Source of the DNA: Pseudomonadota bacterium
Lineage (GTDB): Bacteria > Pseudomonadota > Gammaproteobacteria > Steroidobacterales > Steroidobacteraceae
Length of the DNA: 56,053 bases
Assembly: GCA_021805865.1 (NCBI GenBank)
Contig: JAJZDX010000024.1
Span: forward strand, 1-56,053
Direction of reading: 5' to 3'
A model generated the notes under the pieces. That model had not been told where the DNA came from. It worked only from the letters and a program-made list of their open reading frames with translations, and searched no databases. Made by a program: the position numbers and the translations under genes. Below, piece by piece: positions 25,627 through 33,824 of the stretch; position 1 is the stretch's first letter, and each line of letters begins with the position of its first letter.

Positions 25627-26661
25627 GTGAATCCAACGATGTGGATGCGCGATCTGCCGGACGACAAATGGCTGCGCCAGATCGTCATGCCGGGCAGCCA
25701 TGACGCCGGCGTCTACGGTACGGCGCAGGTCATCTTGCGCACGACTTCGCTCGTCAAGCGGGAGTACACGGTCTGCCAGCACTCGGATTTCTCCAAGCAG
25801 GCCACCGCCGGATCCCGCTTCTTCGACTGCCGGGTATTCTTTCGCAAGCTCCCCCAGGCCGAGCGGGCTGGAAAACAGCTGTACGGGAAGGCGGGGCAGG
25901 CGACGCAGAAGTACGAGAACACCCTGGGCCACTTCGCGCGGGAGAAGGTGAAGGGCGCCGCGCAGCCCAAGATGGGCGGCTTCGGCGGCACGCTCGCGGT
26001 GATCGTGCGCGACGCCCTCGAGTTCGTGCTGGCCCATCCGACCGAATTCATCATCCTGCGCTTCTCGCATACCTATCATCCCACGGAGTGCGTGCACGAG
26101 ATCAAGGACATCATCGCCGACCAGCGCTACGCCAACGCGGTGTTCAAGGAACAGGGCAATCTCGCCACGCGCCGCATCGGCGACCTGCGCGGCAAGGTCA
26201 TCATGGTCTTCGACGAGCAGTTCAACCACCACATCACGCCGACCGAGGGCATCCTGCGCTTCAAGAAGTATTCCGACGGCCTCACCAACATCAGCGGACT
26301 GGCGACCTGCGGGACGTTTTCGAGCTCGCTCAAGATGTCGAAGGTGCACGAGGGGGCGATCGGCGCGGTAAACAAGCACCTGGCGCATCCGCCCGATCCC
26401 GGACATCTGCACTTCGTCTACTGGCAGCAGACCGGCGGCATCATCGGCGAGAAGGACGTGTTCAAGACCACGGTGGCGGCACGCGAGCCCGGCAAGCAGT
26501 GGAGCGGCGGCGCGCATGCGAATCTCGCTGACTTCGCCGCGGAGCTCAAGCGGATATACGACAATAATGGACACAGGATGCCGGCGAACGTGGTCTCGCA
26601 CGACTTCGTGACCGCGCAAACCTGCGAAAGGATCATCCGCCTCAATCCCGATGTCAGGTGA
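25627..26661 (+). CDS. PI-PLC-like phosphodiesterase, candidate T6SS effector
   Basis: 344 residues from a GTG at 25627 with a GAGGAG ribosome site 7 bases upstream. It has a phosphatidylinositol-specific phospholipase C X-domain-like fold. The first catalytic histidine motif is 'MPGSHDAGVY' (His25, Asp26). 'SRFFDCRVF' supplies Asp67 and Arg69, matching the spacing of bacterial PI-PLCs, and a plausible second histidine is His102 in 'NTLGHF'. The core strand/helix 'FVLAHPTEFIILRFSHTYH' is typical. There is no signal peptide, as expected for a T6SS-delivered protein. It sits 72 bases after tssH and upstream of vgrG, so a membrane-lipid-attacking toxin is the best guess. A host-lipid substrate or a housekeeping role is possible. 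No obvious periplasmic immunity gene follows. Confidence 0.75.
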   Translation: MNPTMWMRDLPDDKWLRQIVMPGSHDAGVYGTAQVILRTTSLVKREYTVCQHSDFSKQATAGSRFFDCRVFFRKLPQAERAGKQLYGKAGQATQKYENTLGHFAREKVKGAAQPKMGGFGGTLAVIVRDALEFVLAHPTEFIILRFSHTYHPTECVHEIKDIIADQRYANAVFKEQGNLATRRIGDLRGKVIMVFDEQFNHHITPTEGILRFKKYSDGLTNISGLATCGTFSSSLKMSKVHEGAIGAVNKHLAHPPDPGHLHFVYWQQTGGIIGEKDVFKTTVAAREPGKQWSGGAHANLADFAAELKRIYDNNGHRMPANVVSHDFVTAQTCERIIRLNPDVR

Positions 26662-26939
26662 GAACGGGGACGCCCGGTTCCGCGGCAGCTCCGCGCCAAA
26701 TAACGCAGCAGGACGCCGAGCTCGCCGGTCGGCGCGCGCGCTGCGACCTGTTCTCGCTCATTTACCGCATCCAGAGCGCGGCGCGCTCTGCGCGTTGTTC
26801 GCGAGGCGGTCAGCGTACTCCTGCGCGGCCGCCTCCGGTCGGCGCAAGGCGATTGGCCTCGGCCGAGGCGTCGGTCCTGACCGGGCCACCGGCTTGGTTT
26901 GCCACGCTCATGAGCTGCTCGAGACGTTGGGCCGCGCGC

Positions 26940-27125
26940 ACCGCGAGGGCCGTTGGACCGGCAGATGCGGATTTATTTGGCTCCTGCCGGGCGGGCGATG
27001 CGGCGCTCCGTGGAGGCGGAGCCGTCGAACCCCCATGCCTGGCTCAATCTCGGCAACCGGCGGGGGCTCCCGGGAGGCAGGAGCAAGCGAGCACGGCCTT
27101 CACGCGCGCGAGGGGGCGTCGGCGA
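26940..27125 (+). pseudogene. Remnant of a TPR-repeat protein gene
   Basis: Frame 1 reads 'SVEAEPSNPHAWLNLGN' (to about 27060). One frame over, the sequence continues 'APGRQEQASTAFTRA' (about 27068-27115). Joined, they make one standard TPR motif (W-x2-LG-N ... LGR-x-x-x-A-x-x-AF-x-RA). The preceding part in the second frame (ADADLFGSCRAGDAAL) is compatible with an upstream helix. A single shift near 27065 explains the break, but no full gene can be rebuilt. TPR/Sel1 proteins sometimes act as T6SS lipase immunity or adaptor proteins, so this may be a lost partner of the adjacent PI-PLC-like gene. That link is speculative. Confidence 0.42.
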
Positions 27126-27291
27126 GGCGCTGGAAGATGTGCCGGGTTCGATGGCATTTCGAGCGATACTGGGAGCATCAGGCCGGAGCGGGACCGTGGG
27201 GATCACGGGGCTCACCGTCCTCGGGAGAGCGAGCCGAGGCCAGGCTACGCCGCCCAAACGGGGACAGCCTCGCACTTAACTGCCGTAATCC

Positions 27292-27321
27292 TTGAAAACC
27301 CATGTCTTTTCCTGCTATTTG
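27292..27321 (+). promoter_or_regulatory. Possible promoter before the 92-aa gene and vgrG
   Basis: TTGAAA (27292-27297) and TATTTG (27316-27321) are separated by 18 bases in a locally T-rich stretch, 34 bases before the start of the next gene. The match is moderate. A separate promoter here would let the vgrG cargo section be expressed independently of the structural genes upstream. Confidence 0.33.
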
Positions 27322-27354
27322 TAGCGCAATTTCTCAGCCTCGTCTGGAGCATCG

Positions 27355-27633
27355 ATGGCGCGCGCGAAGGTAGTCGAGTTCGACTATTACCAGTTCATCG
27401 GGCTCATGCGCCGTGCGACCGACGCGGGCAAGCGGATCGACAAGACGGACGGCAAGCGCTGGGTGGATTACATAAAATCCCATGGAATCAATGAAATAGG
27501 CGCCACCGCCATCGCCCGCCAGAAATTCGAGCAGGCCATTGGGGTGATCATCGACGAGGGACTCGACACGGACGGTTTATACTTCTACTCGAAGAACGAC
27601 GAAGGTTGCCTGCGCCTGCAGACGATCGAGTGA
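27355..27633 (+). CDS. 92-residue protein of unknown function upstream of vgrG
   Basis: The ATG at 27355 has a GGAG ribosome site 8 bases upstream. The product is soluble and mixed-charge (MARAKVVEFDYYQFIGLMRR ... DGKRWVDYIKSHGINEIG ... VIIDEGLDTDGLYFYSKND), with no signal peptide or membrane segment. It looks like a compact helical domain. Base composition is less GC-rich than its neighbours, hinting at separate acquisition. Its position between a phospholipase-like effector and vgrG suggests an adaptor, a small effector or an immunity protein, but nothing in the sequence decides this. No family recognised. Confidence 0.65.
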   Translation: MARAKVVEFDYYQFIGLMRRATDAGKRIDKTDGKRWVDYIKSHGINEIGATAIARQKFEQAIGVIIDEGLDTDGLYFYSKNDEGCLRLQTIE

Positions 27634-27719
27634 CCGGCGGGCGCGATGCCGATCGCGGCGCGGCGGATGGGGCGGTCCGCCCGGGAGGGACCCGCTTGCG
27701 GGGGGCAACGAGAGCACCG

Positions 27720-29810
27720 ATGACCACCAAGTACCAGGACCACCGGTCCGTCAAGGTGACGAGTCCTTTCGGGCCGAATGTGCTCGTGTTCGCGAGCATG
27801 AGGAGCGCGCAGCACCTGAGCCGGCCCTTCCAGTGCGACATTTCGCTGCTCAGCGACAGCGGGGATCTCGATCCTGACAAGATCCTCGGCAAACCGCTCG
27901 TGGTATCGCTCGCCACGACGGGGCAGAAACCGCTGCGCTGCTTCCACGGCCTGGTCACCGAATTCCAGCAGGTCGGCTACGACGAGCGGATGCACCAGTA
28001 CCGGGCCGTCACGCGGCCGTGGTTCTGGTTTCTCACGCGCACGGCCGACTGCCGCGTCTTCCAGAACCAGAGCGCGCCGGAGATCTTCAAGCAGGTCTGC
28101 CAGAAGGCGGGCTTCAGCGACCTCGAATTGCACCTCGGCAGTCATCCGCAGCGCGAGTACTGTGTGCAGTACCGCGAGACCGATTTCAACTTCCTCAGCC
28201 GGCTGCTCGAGCACGAAGGCATCTTCTATTACTTCGAGCATACCGAGAACAAGCACGTCATGGTTCTCACCGACGACGTCGGCAATTGCAAGCCGGTCGA
28301 GGGCTACGATTCGGTGCCGTTCTATCCGGCCAGCGCGACGGACGCGCTGCGCGAGCGCGATCACTTGCAGACCTGGTCGTTCCAGAAGTCCTTTCAGCCG
28401 GTCAGCTACGCGGCCCGCGATTATGATTTCGAGCGCCCCTCGCCCGTTCCCGCGGGCACCTCCTCGATCTCGCGCTCGTACGAGGCATCGAAGTACGAAG
28501 TCTACGATTACCCGGCCGATGCGGACCAGGTCGGCCCGAGCGGCTCGGAAGTCACCTCCGATGGAGTCGAGCGCATCGCGAAACTGCGTGTGCAGGAGCT
28601 GCAGGTTTCCCAGATGGTCGCGCGGGGCGGCGGTGATGCGGCCGGGCTCGCGGCCGGACACGTCTTCAAGCTGAAGGGCTATCCGCGCAGCAGTCTCGAT
28701 ATCCAGTACCTCATCACCTCGACATCGATCGAGCTCAGCTCGCAGGCCTATCACGGCGGCTCGGGCTCCGAGACGCAGTTCACGATCGCCATCGAGGCCG
28801 TCGATGCGCGCGAGCCGTACCGGCCGCCGCGGCTTGCGCCGAAGCCGATGATCCACGGCACGCAGACGGCCGTGGTGGTCGGGCCGAGCGGGGAGGAGAT
28901 CTACACCGATCCGTTCGGGCGGGTGAAAGTGCAGTTCCCCTGGGATCGCTACGGCAAGCTCGACGAGAAGAGCTCGTGCTTCGTGCGCGTCGGGCAGCTC
29001 TGGTCCGGCAAGAGCTGGGGCGGCATCCACATCCCGCGCATCGGCCAGGAGGTGATCGTGTCGTTTCTCGAGGGAGACCCCGATCGGCCGATCATCATCG
29101 GCAGCGTTTACAACGGCGCGAACAAGCCGCCGTACCCGCTGCCGGACAACAAGACCCAAAGCGGCATCCGCTCGCGCAGCTCATTGCAGGGGACCGGAGA
29201 GAACTTCAACGAGCTGCGCTTCGAGGACAAGAAGGGCGCGGAGCTGCTGCTGCTGCACGCGGAGAAGGATCAGACCATCGAGGTGGAGAACGACGAGCAG
29301 CACTCCGTCGGCCACGACCGCACCAAGAGCGTGAAGAACGACGAGACGACATCGATCGGCAAGGACCGGACCGAATCCGTCGGTGGGAAAGAACGCATCA
29401 CCGTGAGCCAGGATCGAACCAAGACCGTCCAGGGAAGCGAGACGATCGACATCGGCAAGGATTATGCGAAGAGCATCTCCGGCAGCCGCACGCTCTCGGT
29501 GACCAAGGACGAGAGCACGACGGTGAGCGGCGGCCGCACCGAGCAGGTGGACAAGGACGAGCAGGTGAGCATCGGACAGAACCGCTCCCACAAGATCGGC
29601 AACAACGACACGCAGTCGGTCGGCCAGAAGCTCTCGATCAATGCCGGACAGGCCGTCGAGATCGTGACCGGCTCGGCGAGCCTCACGATGAATCAGGACG
29701 GCACGATCACCCTGAAGGGCAACAACATCACGCTGTCCGGGGAGGGTGACATCACCATCAAGGCCGGCGGCAACGTGGTCATCAAGGGCAGCAAGGTCAC
29801 CCAGAACTGA
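27720..29810 (+). CDS. vgrG: T6SS spike protein VgrG
   Basis: 696 residues from the ATG at 27720 (the open frame upstream, from 27606, has no family resemblance). A gp27-like N-terminal half (about 1-370: 'QYRAVTRPWFWFLTRTADCRVFQNQSAPEIF', 'ETDFNFLSRLLEHEGIFYYFEH') leads into the gp5-OB domain 'DPFGRVKVQFPWDRYGKLDEKSSCFVRVGQLWSGKSWGG', 'IPRIGQEVIVSFLEGDPDRPIIIGSVYN'. A long beta-helix of repeated short motifs (KSVKNDETTSIGKDRTESV and similar) finishes the protein, ending 'GNVVIKGSKVTQN'. No extra effector domain follows. VgrG trimers cap the Hcp tube and carry the cargo encoded downstream. Confidence 0.96.
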   Translation: MTTKYQDHRSVKVTSPFGPNVLVFASMRSAQHLSRPFQCDISLLSDSGDLDPDKILGKPLVVSLATTGQKPLRCFHGLVTEFQQVGYDERMHQYRAVTRPWFWFLTRTADCRVFQNQSAPEIFKQVCQKAGFSDLELHLGSHPQREYCVQYRETDFNFLSRLLEHEGIFYYFEHTENKHVMVLTDDVGNCKPVEGYDSVPFYPASATDALRERDHLQTWSFQKSFQPVSYAARDYDFERPSPVPAGTSSISRSYEASKYEVYDYPADADQVGPSGSEVTSDGVERIAKLRVQELQVSQMVARGGGDAAGLAAGHVFKLKGYPRSSLDIQYLITSTSIELSSQAYHGGSGSETQFTIAIEAVDAREPYRPPRLAPKPMIHGTQTAVVVGPSGEEIYTDPFGRVKVQFPWDRYGKLDEKSSCFVRVGQLWSGKSWGGIHIPRIGQEVIVSFLEGDPDRPIIIGSVYNGANKPPYPLPDNKTQSGIRSRSSLQGTGENFNELRFEDKKGAELLLLHAEKDQTIEVENDEQHSVGHDRTKSVKNDETTSIGKDRTESVGGKERITVSQDRTKTVQGSETIDIGKDYAKSISGSRTLSVTKDESTTVSGGRTEQVDKDEQVSIGQNRSHKIGNNDTQSVGQKLSINAGQAVEIVTGSASLTMNQDGTITLKGNNITLSGEGDITIKAGGNVVIKGSKVTQN

Positions 29811-29872
29811 CCGGTGGCCCGCAGCCATCCGTCCCGTGCAGGGACCGGCGCGGCCGAAACACAGAGGAAAGA

Positions 29873-30430
29873 ATGAGCGCAAATCAATCCGGGACGCCGA
29901 CGCGCGCCGTTGGCGCCGAAGAGAAGGCGGCAGAAGGCGGTACGGAGCTCGGGGCGCTGCTGCGGGCCGAGTCGTTGCGCTCGCGGGCGGCGGCGGCGGC
30001 CGTCGTGCTCGGAAAGATCGTCGCGATCGATCCCGAGGGCACGGTCCGCATCCTGCTCCCCGGCACCCCGGACTCGCGCCCCGCTCGTGTCGCAGCGGAT
30101 CTGTCGGCCGAGGCGCTGGCGGCGGCCGCAACCGAGGGCCGAGCGGCCATTCTGGCATTCGAGCATGGCGATCCGGCCCTGCCCATCGTGATGGGCCTCC
30201 TGCGGCGGACCGGGCCCGCGACCGGGGACGACCGCCGCGCACGGGAAGTGGAGGCACGGGTGGACGGCCGGCGCATGCATATCGTCGCGCAGGATGAGAT
30301 CGTCCTCGAGTGCGGCAGCGCTTCGATCACGCTGCGCCGCAATGGCCGCGTCGTGATTCGCGGCGAATACGTGGAGACGTACTCCGAGGGAACCAACCGG
30401 ATCAAGGGCGGGCAGGTACGGATCAACTGA
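29873..30430 (+). CDS. DUF6484 family T6SS-associated protein
   Basis: 185 residues from the ATG at 29873 with a GAGGAAAG ribosome site. The N-terminal helix is Ala/Glu-rich. Residues about 45-110 form an OB-like beta domain (VVLGKIVAIDPEGTVRILLPG ... AILAFEHGDPALPIVMGLL) resembling the gp5 core. The C-terminus is a short beta-helix-like tail (MHIVAQDEIVLECGSASITLRRNGRVVIRGEYVETYSEGTNRIKGGQVRI). Such proteins occur next to vgrG/DUF2169 genes and may be spike accessories. The family call rests on architecture and context. Confidence 0.75.
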   Translation: MSANQSGTPTRAVGAEEKAAEGGTELGALLRAESLRSRAAAAAVVLGKIVAIDPEGTVRILLPGTPDSRPARVAADLSAEALAAAATEGRAAILAFEHGDPALPIVMGLLRRTGPATGDDRRAREVEARVDGRRMHIVAQDEIVLECGSASITLRRNGRVVIRGEYVETYSEGTNRIKGGQVRIN

Positions 30431-30443
30431 GACGCCCGTCGCG

Positions 30444-31751
30444 ATGAACGCCGTACGCAGCACCGCCGAGCCCTACTGGGATCTGGTGGAACAGAGCCTC
30501 GAGGAGGCCGCCTTCCTCTGGAAGCGCTGGGAAGCGGATCTCGGCAGCCTCACGCGCAACCTCGATGAAGTCTGGACCTGGACGGAGGAGCGACTGCATG
30601 GCGCGCTCGATGGCGTGCGGGTCGCCGGCGAGCGGGTCCTCGAGGTCACCGAGGCGGCGCTGCACGGAAAGGACATGGCCGCACGCTGCGCCGCGGCGCA
30701 GGTGCTCGCGGCCGGAACACCGGAGCGTGCCCGAGGCGCGCTCGCGGCCGCCGTCCGCGAGGCTCACGGCGCGCCGCTGCAAGCCCTGGCGCGGGGGATC
30801 GAGACCGCGGCGCTCGATGGGACCTTCGCCCCGGTGACTGCCGCGCTCGCGGCCGCCGGCCCGGAGCACGCCGCCGCGCTCTGCCGGATCAAAGCCTTCC
30901 GGCGCGTCGCGCCGGGCCGGGAAGCAACCGGCGCTCTGGAGGCAAACGATCCGCGGGCGCAGGCCGAGGTGTTGCGCTCGCTCGCATACGCCGCGGATGA
31001 CTCCATCGCGGCGCCCTCGGTGTCCTGGGGCTTGAGCAGCGCCGATCCGGAAATTCGCCGGGCCGCGATCGGTACCGGCATTCGACGCGCGCATGCTCCC
31101 GCGTGGCACGCGGCAGTGGAGCTCTTGAGGCAGCGCCACCCGGACTGCGCGCCCTTCCTCTCCTGCGTGGCGGCGCTCGGCTCACCCGAGGAGCGCGAGC
31201 TCGTGATCGCGGTGCTGCGGGAGCCGGCGCTGCGGGAGCCGGGACTCTTTGCGCTCGCGTATGTCGGTACACCGCAGGCCGTTGAGATCGTCCTGTCCGG
31301 TATGCGCGATGAGACGCTCGCCCGCGCCGCCGGCGAGGCGTACTGCGCCATCACCGGCGCGGAGCTCGCCCGCGACCGGCTTGCCGCGGCCCACCCGCCC
31401 GATGGCCCCTCGCCCCCGCCTCTCGAGGCGGATGATCTCGATGCCTCTCCGGTGCCGAGCGCGCACGAGCTCTGGCCGGTGCCCGATCGTGCCGCAGTCG
31501 AGCGGCACTGGCAGGGGCTCAAACGACAGTTTGCGGCGGGCGTGCGCTACTGGCGGGGCCGCCCCCTCGACCTGCAGACGCTGATCGGCGCTGTCGAGAC
31601 AGGACCGATGCTGCGCCGAGACGACCTTGCGCTGGAGCTCGCTGTGCGCACCGGCGGCAAGTATGACGTGGAGCCGCGCGCTTTTGCGCAGACCCAGCGA
31701 ATCATGATGCGGGCGGCGCGCGCACGGCTCACCGCTGCGGCCGCGCGCTGA
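30444..31751 (+). CDS. TIGR02270 HEAT-repeat-like T6SS-associated protein
   Basis: 435 residues, Ala/Arg-rich and almost all helical. It opens with 'YWDLVEQSLEEAAFLWKRWEADL', continues with HEAT-like pairs such as 'LRSLAYAADD' and 'LFALAYVGTPQAVEIVLSGM' and a middle block 'AGEAYCAITGAEL', and ends 'RRDDLALELAVRTGGKYDVEPRAFAQTQRIMM'. This pattern fits the TIGR02270 conserved family found beside VgrG/DUF2169/DUF4150 genes. The molecular role is unknown, and a scaffold or loading factor for the cargo is inference. It starts 13 bases after the previous gene and ends 3 bases before DUF2169. Confidence 0.78.
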   Translation: MNAVRSTAEPYWDLVEQSLEEAAFLWKRWEADLGSLTRNLDEVWTWTEERLHGALDGVRVAGERVLEVTEAALHGKDMAARCAAAQVLAAGTPERARGALAAAVREAHGAPLQALARGIETAALDGTFAPVTAALAAAGPEHAAALCRIKAFRRVAPGREATGALEANDPRAQAEVLRSLAYAADDSIAAPSVSWGLSSADPEIRRAAIGTGIRRAHAPAWHAAVELLRQRHPDCAPFLSCVAALGSPEERELVIAVLREPALREPGLFALAYVGTPQAVEIVLSGMRDETLARAAGEAYCAITGAELARDRLAAAHPPDGPSPPPLEADDLDASPVPSAHELWPVPDRAAVERHWQGLKRQFAAGVRYWRGRPLDLQTLIGAVETGPMLRRDDLALELAVRTGGKYDVEPRAFAQTQRIMMRAARARLTAAAAR

Positions 31752-31754
31752 CCG

Positions 31755-32762
31755 ATGCTGCAGATCGACAATCAGACTCCGTTCCATGCCGTGCTGTCCG
31801 TCCTGCCCGATCGGGAAGCCATCGACACGTTGTATGTGATCCTCAAGGCGACGCTCGTTCTGCGCCCGAGGCTCGCCCTGGCGAGCGCGCAATTGCCGGT
31901 GACGCTCGCCGATGAGTACTACGGCGATCCGGCCGACTCGAGCCTGAAGGCGGTCTCGGAGATCCACATCGGCAAGCCGGGAACGGACGTGCTCCTGATC
32001 GGCCGCGCCTGGGGCCCGCAGGGTCGGACGGTTCGCGAGACCCTGGTTCGCGTCTCAGTCGCGGAGCGTCAGAAGCTCGTGCGGGTGCTCGGTGATCGAG
32101 TGTGGCAGCCGGACGGCACGCCCTCGGCGCCCGAGCCCTTCGAGGCGATGCCGCTCGTCTGGGAGCGCGCCTTCGGAGGCGCCCATGCGCTCCTCGAGCG
32201 CACGCTCGCCGAGGAGCGCAATCCCATCGGCATCGGCTACGCGGGCAGGCGCGGCGCGCAGGAGCTCACCGGGCAGCCGGTGCCCAATCTCGAGCATCCC
32301 GGCGAGGCGCTCGAGCGGCCGGGACAGAATCCCACCCCCGCCTGCTTCGCGCCGGCCGCGCCGCACTGGCTGCCGAGGCGGGGCTTCGCCGGCACCTACG
32401 ACGAGAGCTGGCAGCGCAGGCGCGCTCCGTATCTGCCGGCGGACTTCGATCCGCGCTTCCTCAGCTGCGCGGCAGCGGAGCTCGCGTTCGATCGCTATCT
32501 CGTGGGGGGCGAGCCGGTCGAGGTCCTGGGAGCGGCCGCGGACGGACCGATCGCGTTCGTGATCCCCGCGGCGAACCTGCAGCTCGATGTGAGGGTCGCC
32601 GGCGGTGTCGAGCACCCGCCGGCGAACCTCGAGACCATCCTCATCGAGCCCGATGAGAATCGCGTCTGCTTCACCTGGCGGGCGGCGCTGCCCTGCGATC
32701 GCAAGGTGCTCAAGGTGGAAAAGGTCACGGTGCGGCGCGCGCGCGCAGGAGCTCCGGCCTGA
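31755..32762 (+). CDS. DUF2169 family T6SS effector-loading adaptor
   Basis: 335 residues with clear DUF2169 blocks: 'TPFHAVLSVLPDREAIDTLYVILKATLVL', 'HIGKPGTDVLLIGRAWGPQG', 'PFEAMPLVWERAFGG', 'RNPIGIGYAG', 'VPNLEHPGEALERPGQNPTPACFAPAAPHWLPRRGFAGTYDESW', 'YLPADFDPRFLSCAA'. These proteins are encoded next to DUF4150 PAAR-like tips and effectors, and are thought to help load them onto the spike. It overlaps the next start by one base (TGATG). Confidence 0.92.
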   Translation: MLQIDNQTPFHAVLSVLPDREAIDTLYVILKATLVLRPRLALASAQLPVTLADEYYGDPADSSLKAVSEIHIGKPGTDVLLIGRAWGPQGRTVRETLVRVSVAERQKLVRVLGDRVWQPDGTPSAPEPFEAMPLVWERAFGGAHALLERTLAEERNPIGIGYAGRRGAQELTGQPVPNLEHPGEALERPGQNPTPACFAPAAPHWLPRRGFAGTYDESWQRRRAPYLPADFDPRFLSCAAAELAFDRYLVGGEPVEVLGAAADGPIAFVIPAANLQLDVRVAGGVEHPPANLETILIEPDENRVCFTWRAALPCDRKVLKVEKVTVRRARAGAPA

Positions 32763-33808
32763 TGCCGGCGCAGATCACGGCAACGTCCGCCATCTGCTCG
32801 GCCGGGCGCGGCGTCGAGCAGCTGTGGGCATCCATCCGCGCCGGGTTGTCGCGGATTGGCAGCTCGCGCGTGCTGGATCGGCATGGCGAGCCCATCCAGA
32901 TGGGACTCGTACCGGAGGAGGCTTTGGAGCCCGAGCTGCCCCCTGAGATCGACTCGTTGCCGCTGCCATCCCGGGCGCGCCGGATGCTGCGGCTCGGGGT
33001 GCCGGCGCTGCGCTCGGTGCTGGCGAGCGCCGCAGAGCCGCCGCTGCGCCTTTACCTCGGTCTGCCGCAGCTGAGTCTCGAGGAGGCGCCCTGGCTGAGG
33101 AGCCTTTCGTTGCATCTCGCGACGATGGCGGGCACGTCGCTCGATGTTCCGAATTGCCGCGTGGTGCCCTCGGGCAGGGCCGCCGCGCTCCTCGCGCTCG
33201 AGCTTGCACTGGGCGCCCTGGAGCGGGACCCGAAGAAGCCCGTCGTCGTCGGCGGAATCGATACCTACCTCGATCTGAAGGTGCTCGCGGCGCTCGATGC
33301 CGAAGGCCGTCTCCTCGGGCGCACGGTAAGCGACGGCTTCAACCCCGGGGAGGGGGCCTCGTTCCTCGTGCTGGCGCATCCGGAGGCCGCCGGCGGTACC
33401 GGAGTCAGGGTCGAGGCGGCTGCCTCGGCGCAGGATCCGGGACATCGATACGGCTCGGCCCCCGCGCGCGGGGAAGGGCTCGCCTCTGCGCTCGAGCTGC
33501 TGCGCGGGCGCCTGCCGAACCCGGGATCGATGGTCGGATCCACATTTGCGGCGCTCAACGGGGAGAGCTTCGACGCGAAGCAGTGGGGCGTGGCGCGGAT
33601 GCGGCATGCGGACTTCTTCACTCCCGACTCGTCCGTCACCCATCCAGCGGACTGTTTCGGGGACGCGGGCGCGGCCATGGGCGCGCTGCTGCTCTCCCTC
33701 GGCGCTCGAGCCATGGAGCGCGGCGAGCGGCCGGGCCCGGCGCTTCTCTGGGCGGCCTCCGATGGCGAGACGCGCGCCTGTGCTTTATTGTCGGGTGCGC
33801 ACAACTGA
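32762..33808 (+). CDS. Beta-ketoacyl synthase-like protein lacking the catalytic Cys (T6SS accessory)
   Basis: 348 residues with a thiolase/ketosynthase-type fold: an N-terminal half starting 'ITATSAICSAGRGVEQLWASIRAG', the hinge 'VVVGGIDTYLD' and the highly typical 'DGFNPGEGASFLVLAHPEA'. At the nucleophile position, where enzymes have a Cys in a CxSG-like motif, this protein reads 'VVPSGRAAALLALELALG', so the Cys is gone. The usual HGT histidine is not evident either. It is therefore probably non-enzymatic. Similar genes occur between DUF2169 and DUF4150 genes in T6SS cargo clusters. A folding or loading function is inference. It is 16 bases from the PAAR-like gene. Confidence 0.8.
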   Translation: MPAQITATSAICSAGRGVEQLWASIRAGLSRIGSSRVLDRHGEPIQMGLVPEEALEPELPPEIDSLPLPSRARRMLRLGVPALRSVLASAAEPPLRLYLGLPQLSLEEAPWLRSLSLHLATMAGTSLDVPNCRVVPSGRAAALLALELALGALERDPKKPVVVGGIDTYLDLKVLAALDAEGRLLGRTVSDGFNPGEGASFLVLAHPEAAGGTGVRVEAAASAQDPGHRYGSAPARGEGLASALELLRGRLPNPGSMVGSTFAALNGESFDAKQWGVARMRHADFFTPDSSVTHPADCFGDAGAAMGALLLSLGARAMERGERPGPALLWAASDGETRACALLSGAHN

Positions 33809-33824
33809 GCGGAGGAGAGTCGGC

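Larger units (their letters stand above)
26662..27354. other. Gene-poor 693-base stretch with decayed coding sequence
   Basis: No frame here has a believable start, ribosome site and family match together. The middle part (about 26940-27125) still reads as a tetratricopeptide repeat across a frameshift, and the last 60 bases become T-rich with a possible promoter. The rest looks like eroded coding DNA. I cannot say what it encoded. Confidence 0.55.

Noticed and set aside
23098..26619. A 1173-codon open frame on the minus strand opposite tssH and the PI-PLC-like gene
   Set aside because: Same antisense artefact: it spans two convincing plus-strand genes and their intergenic gap, and its product is Arg/His/Leu-rich without motifs.
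29250..29700. Repetitive DNA in the vgrG C-terminus considered as a separate repeat or CRISPR-like array
   Set aside because: The units are degenerate short beta-helix motifs in frame with vgrG, with no conserved repeat-spacer structure.
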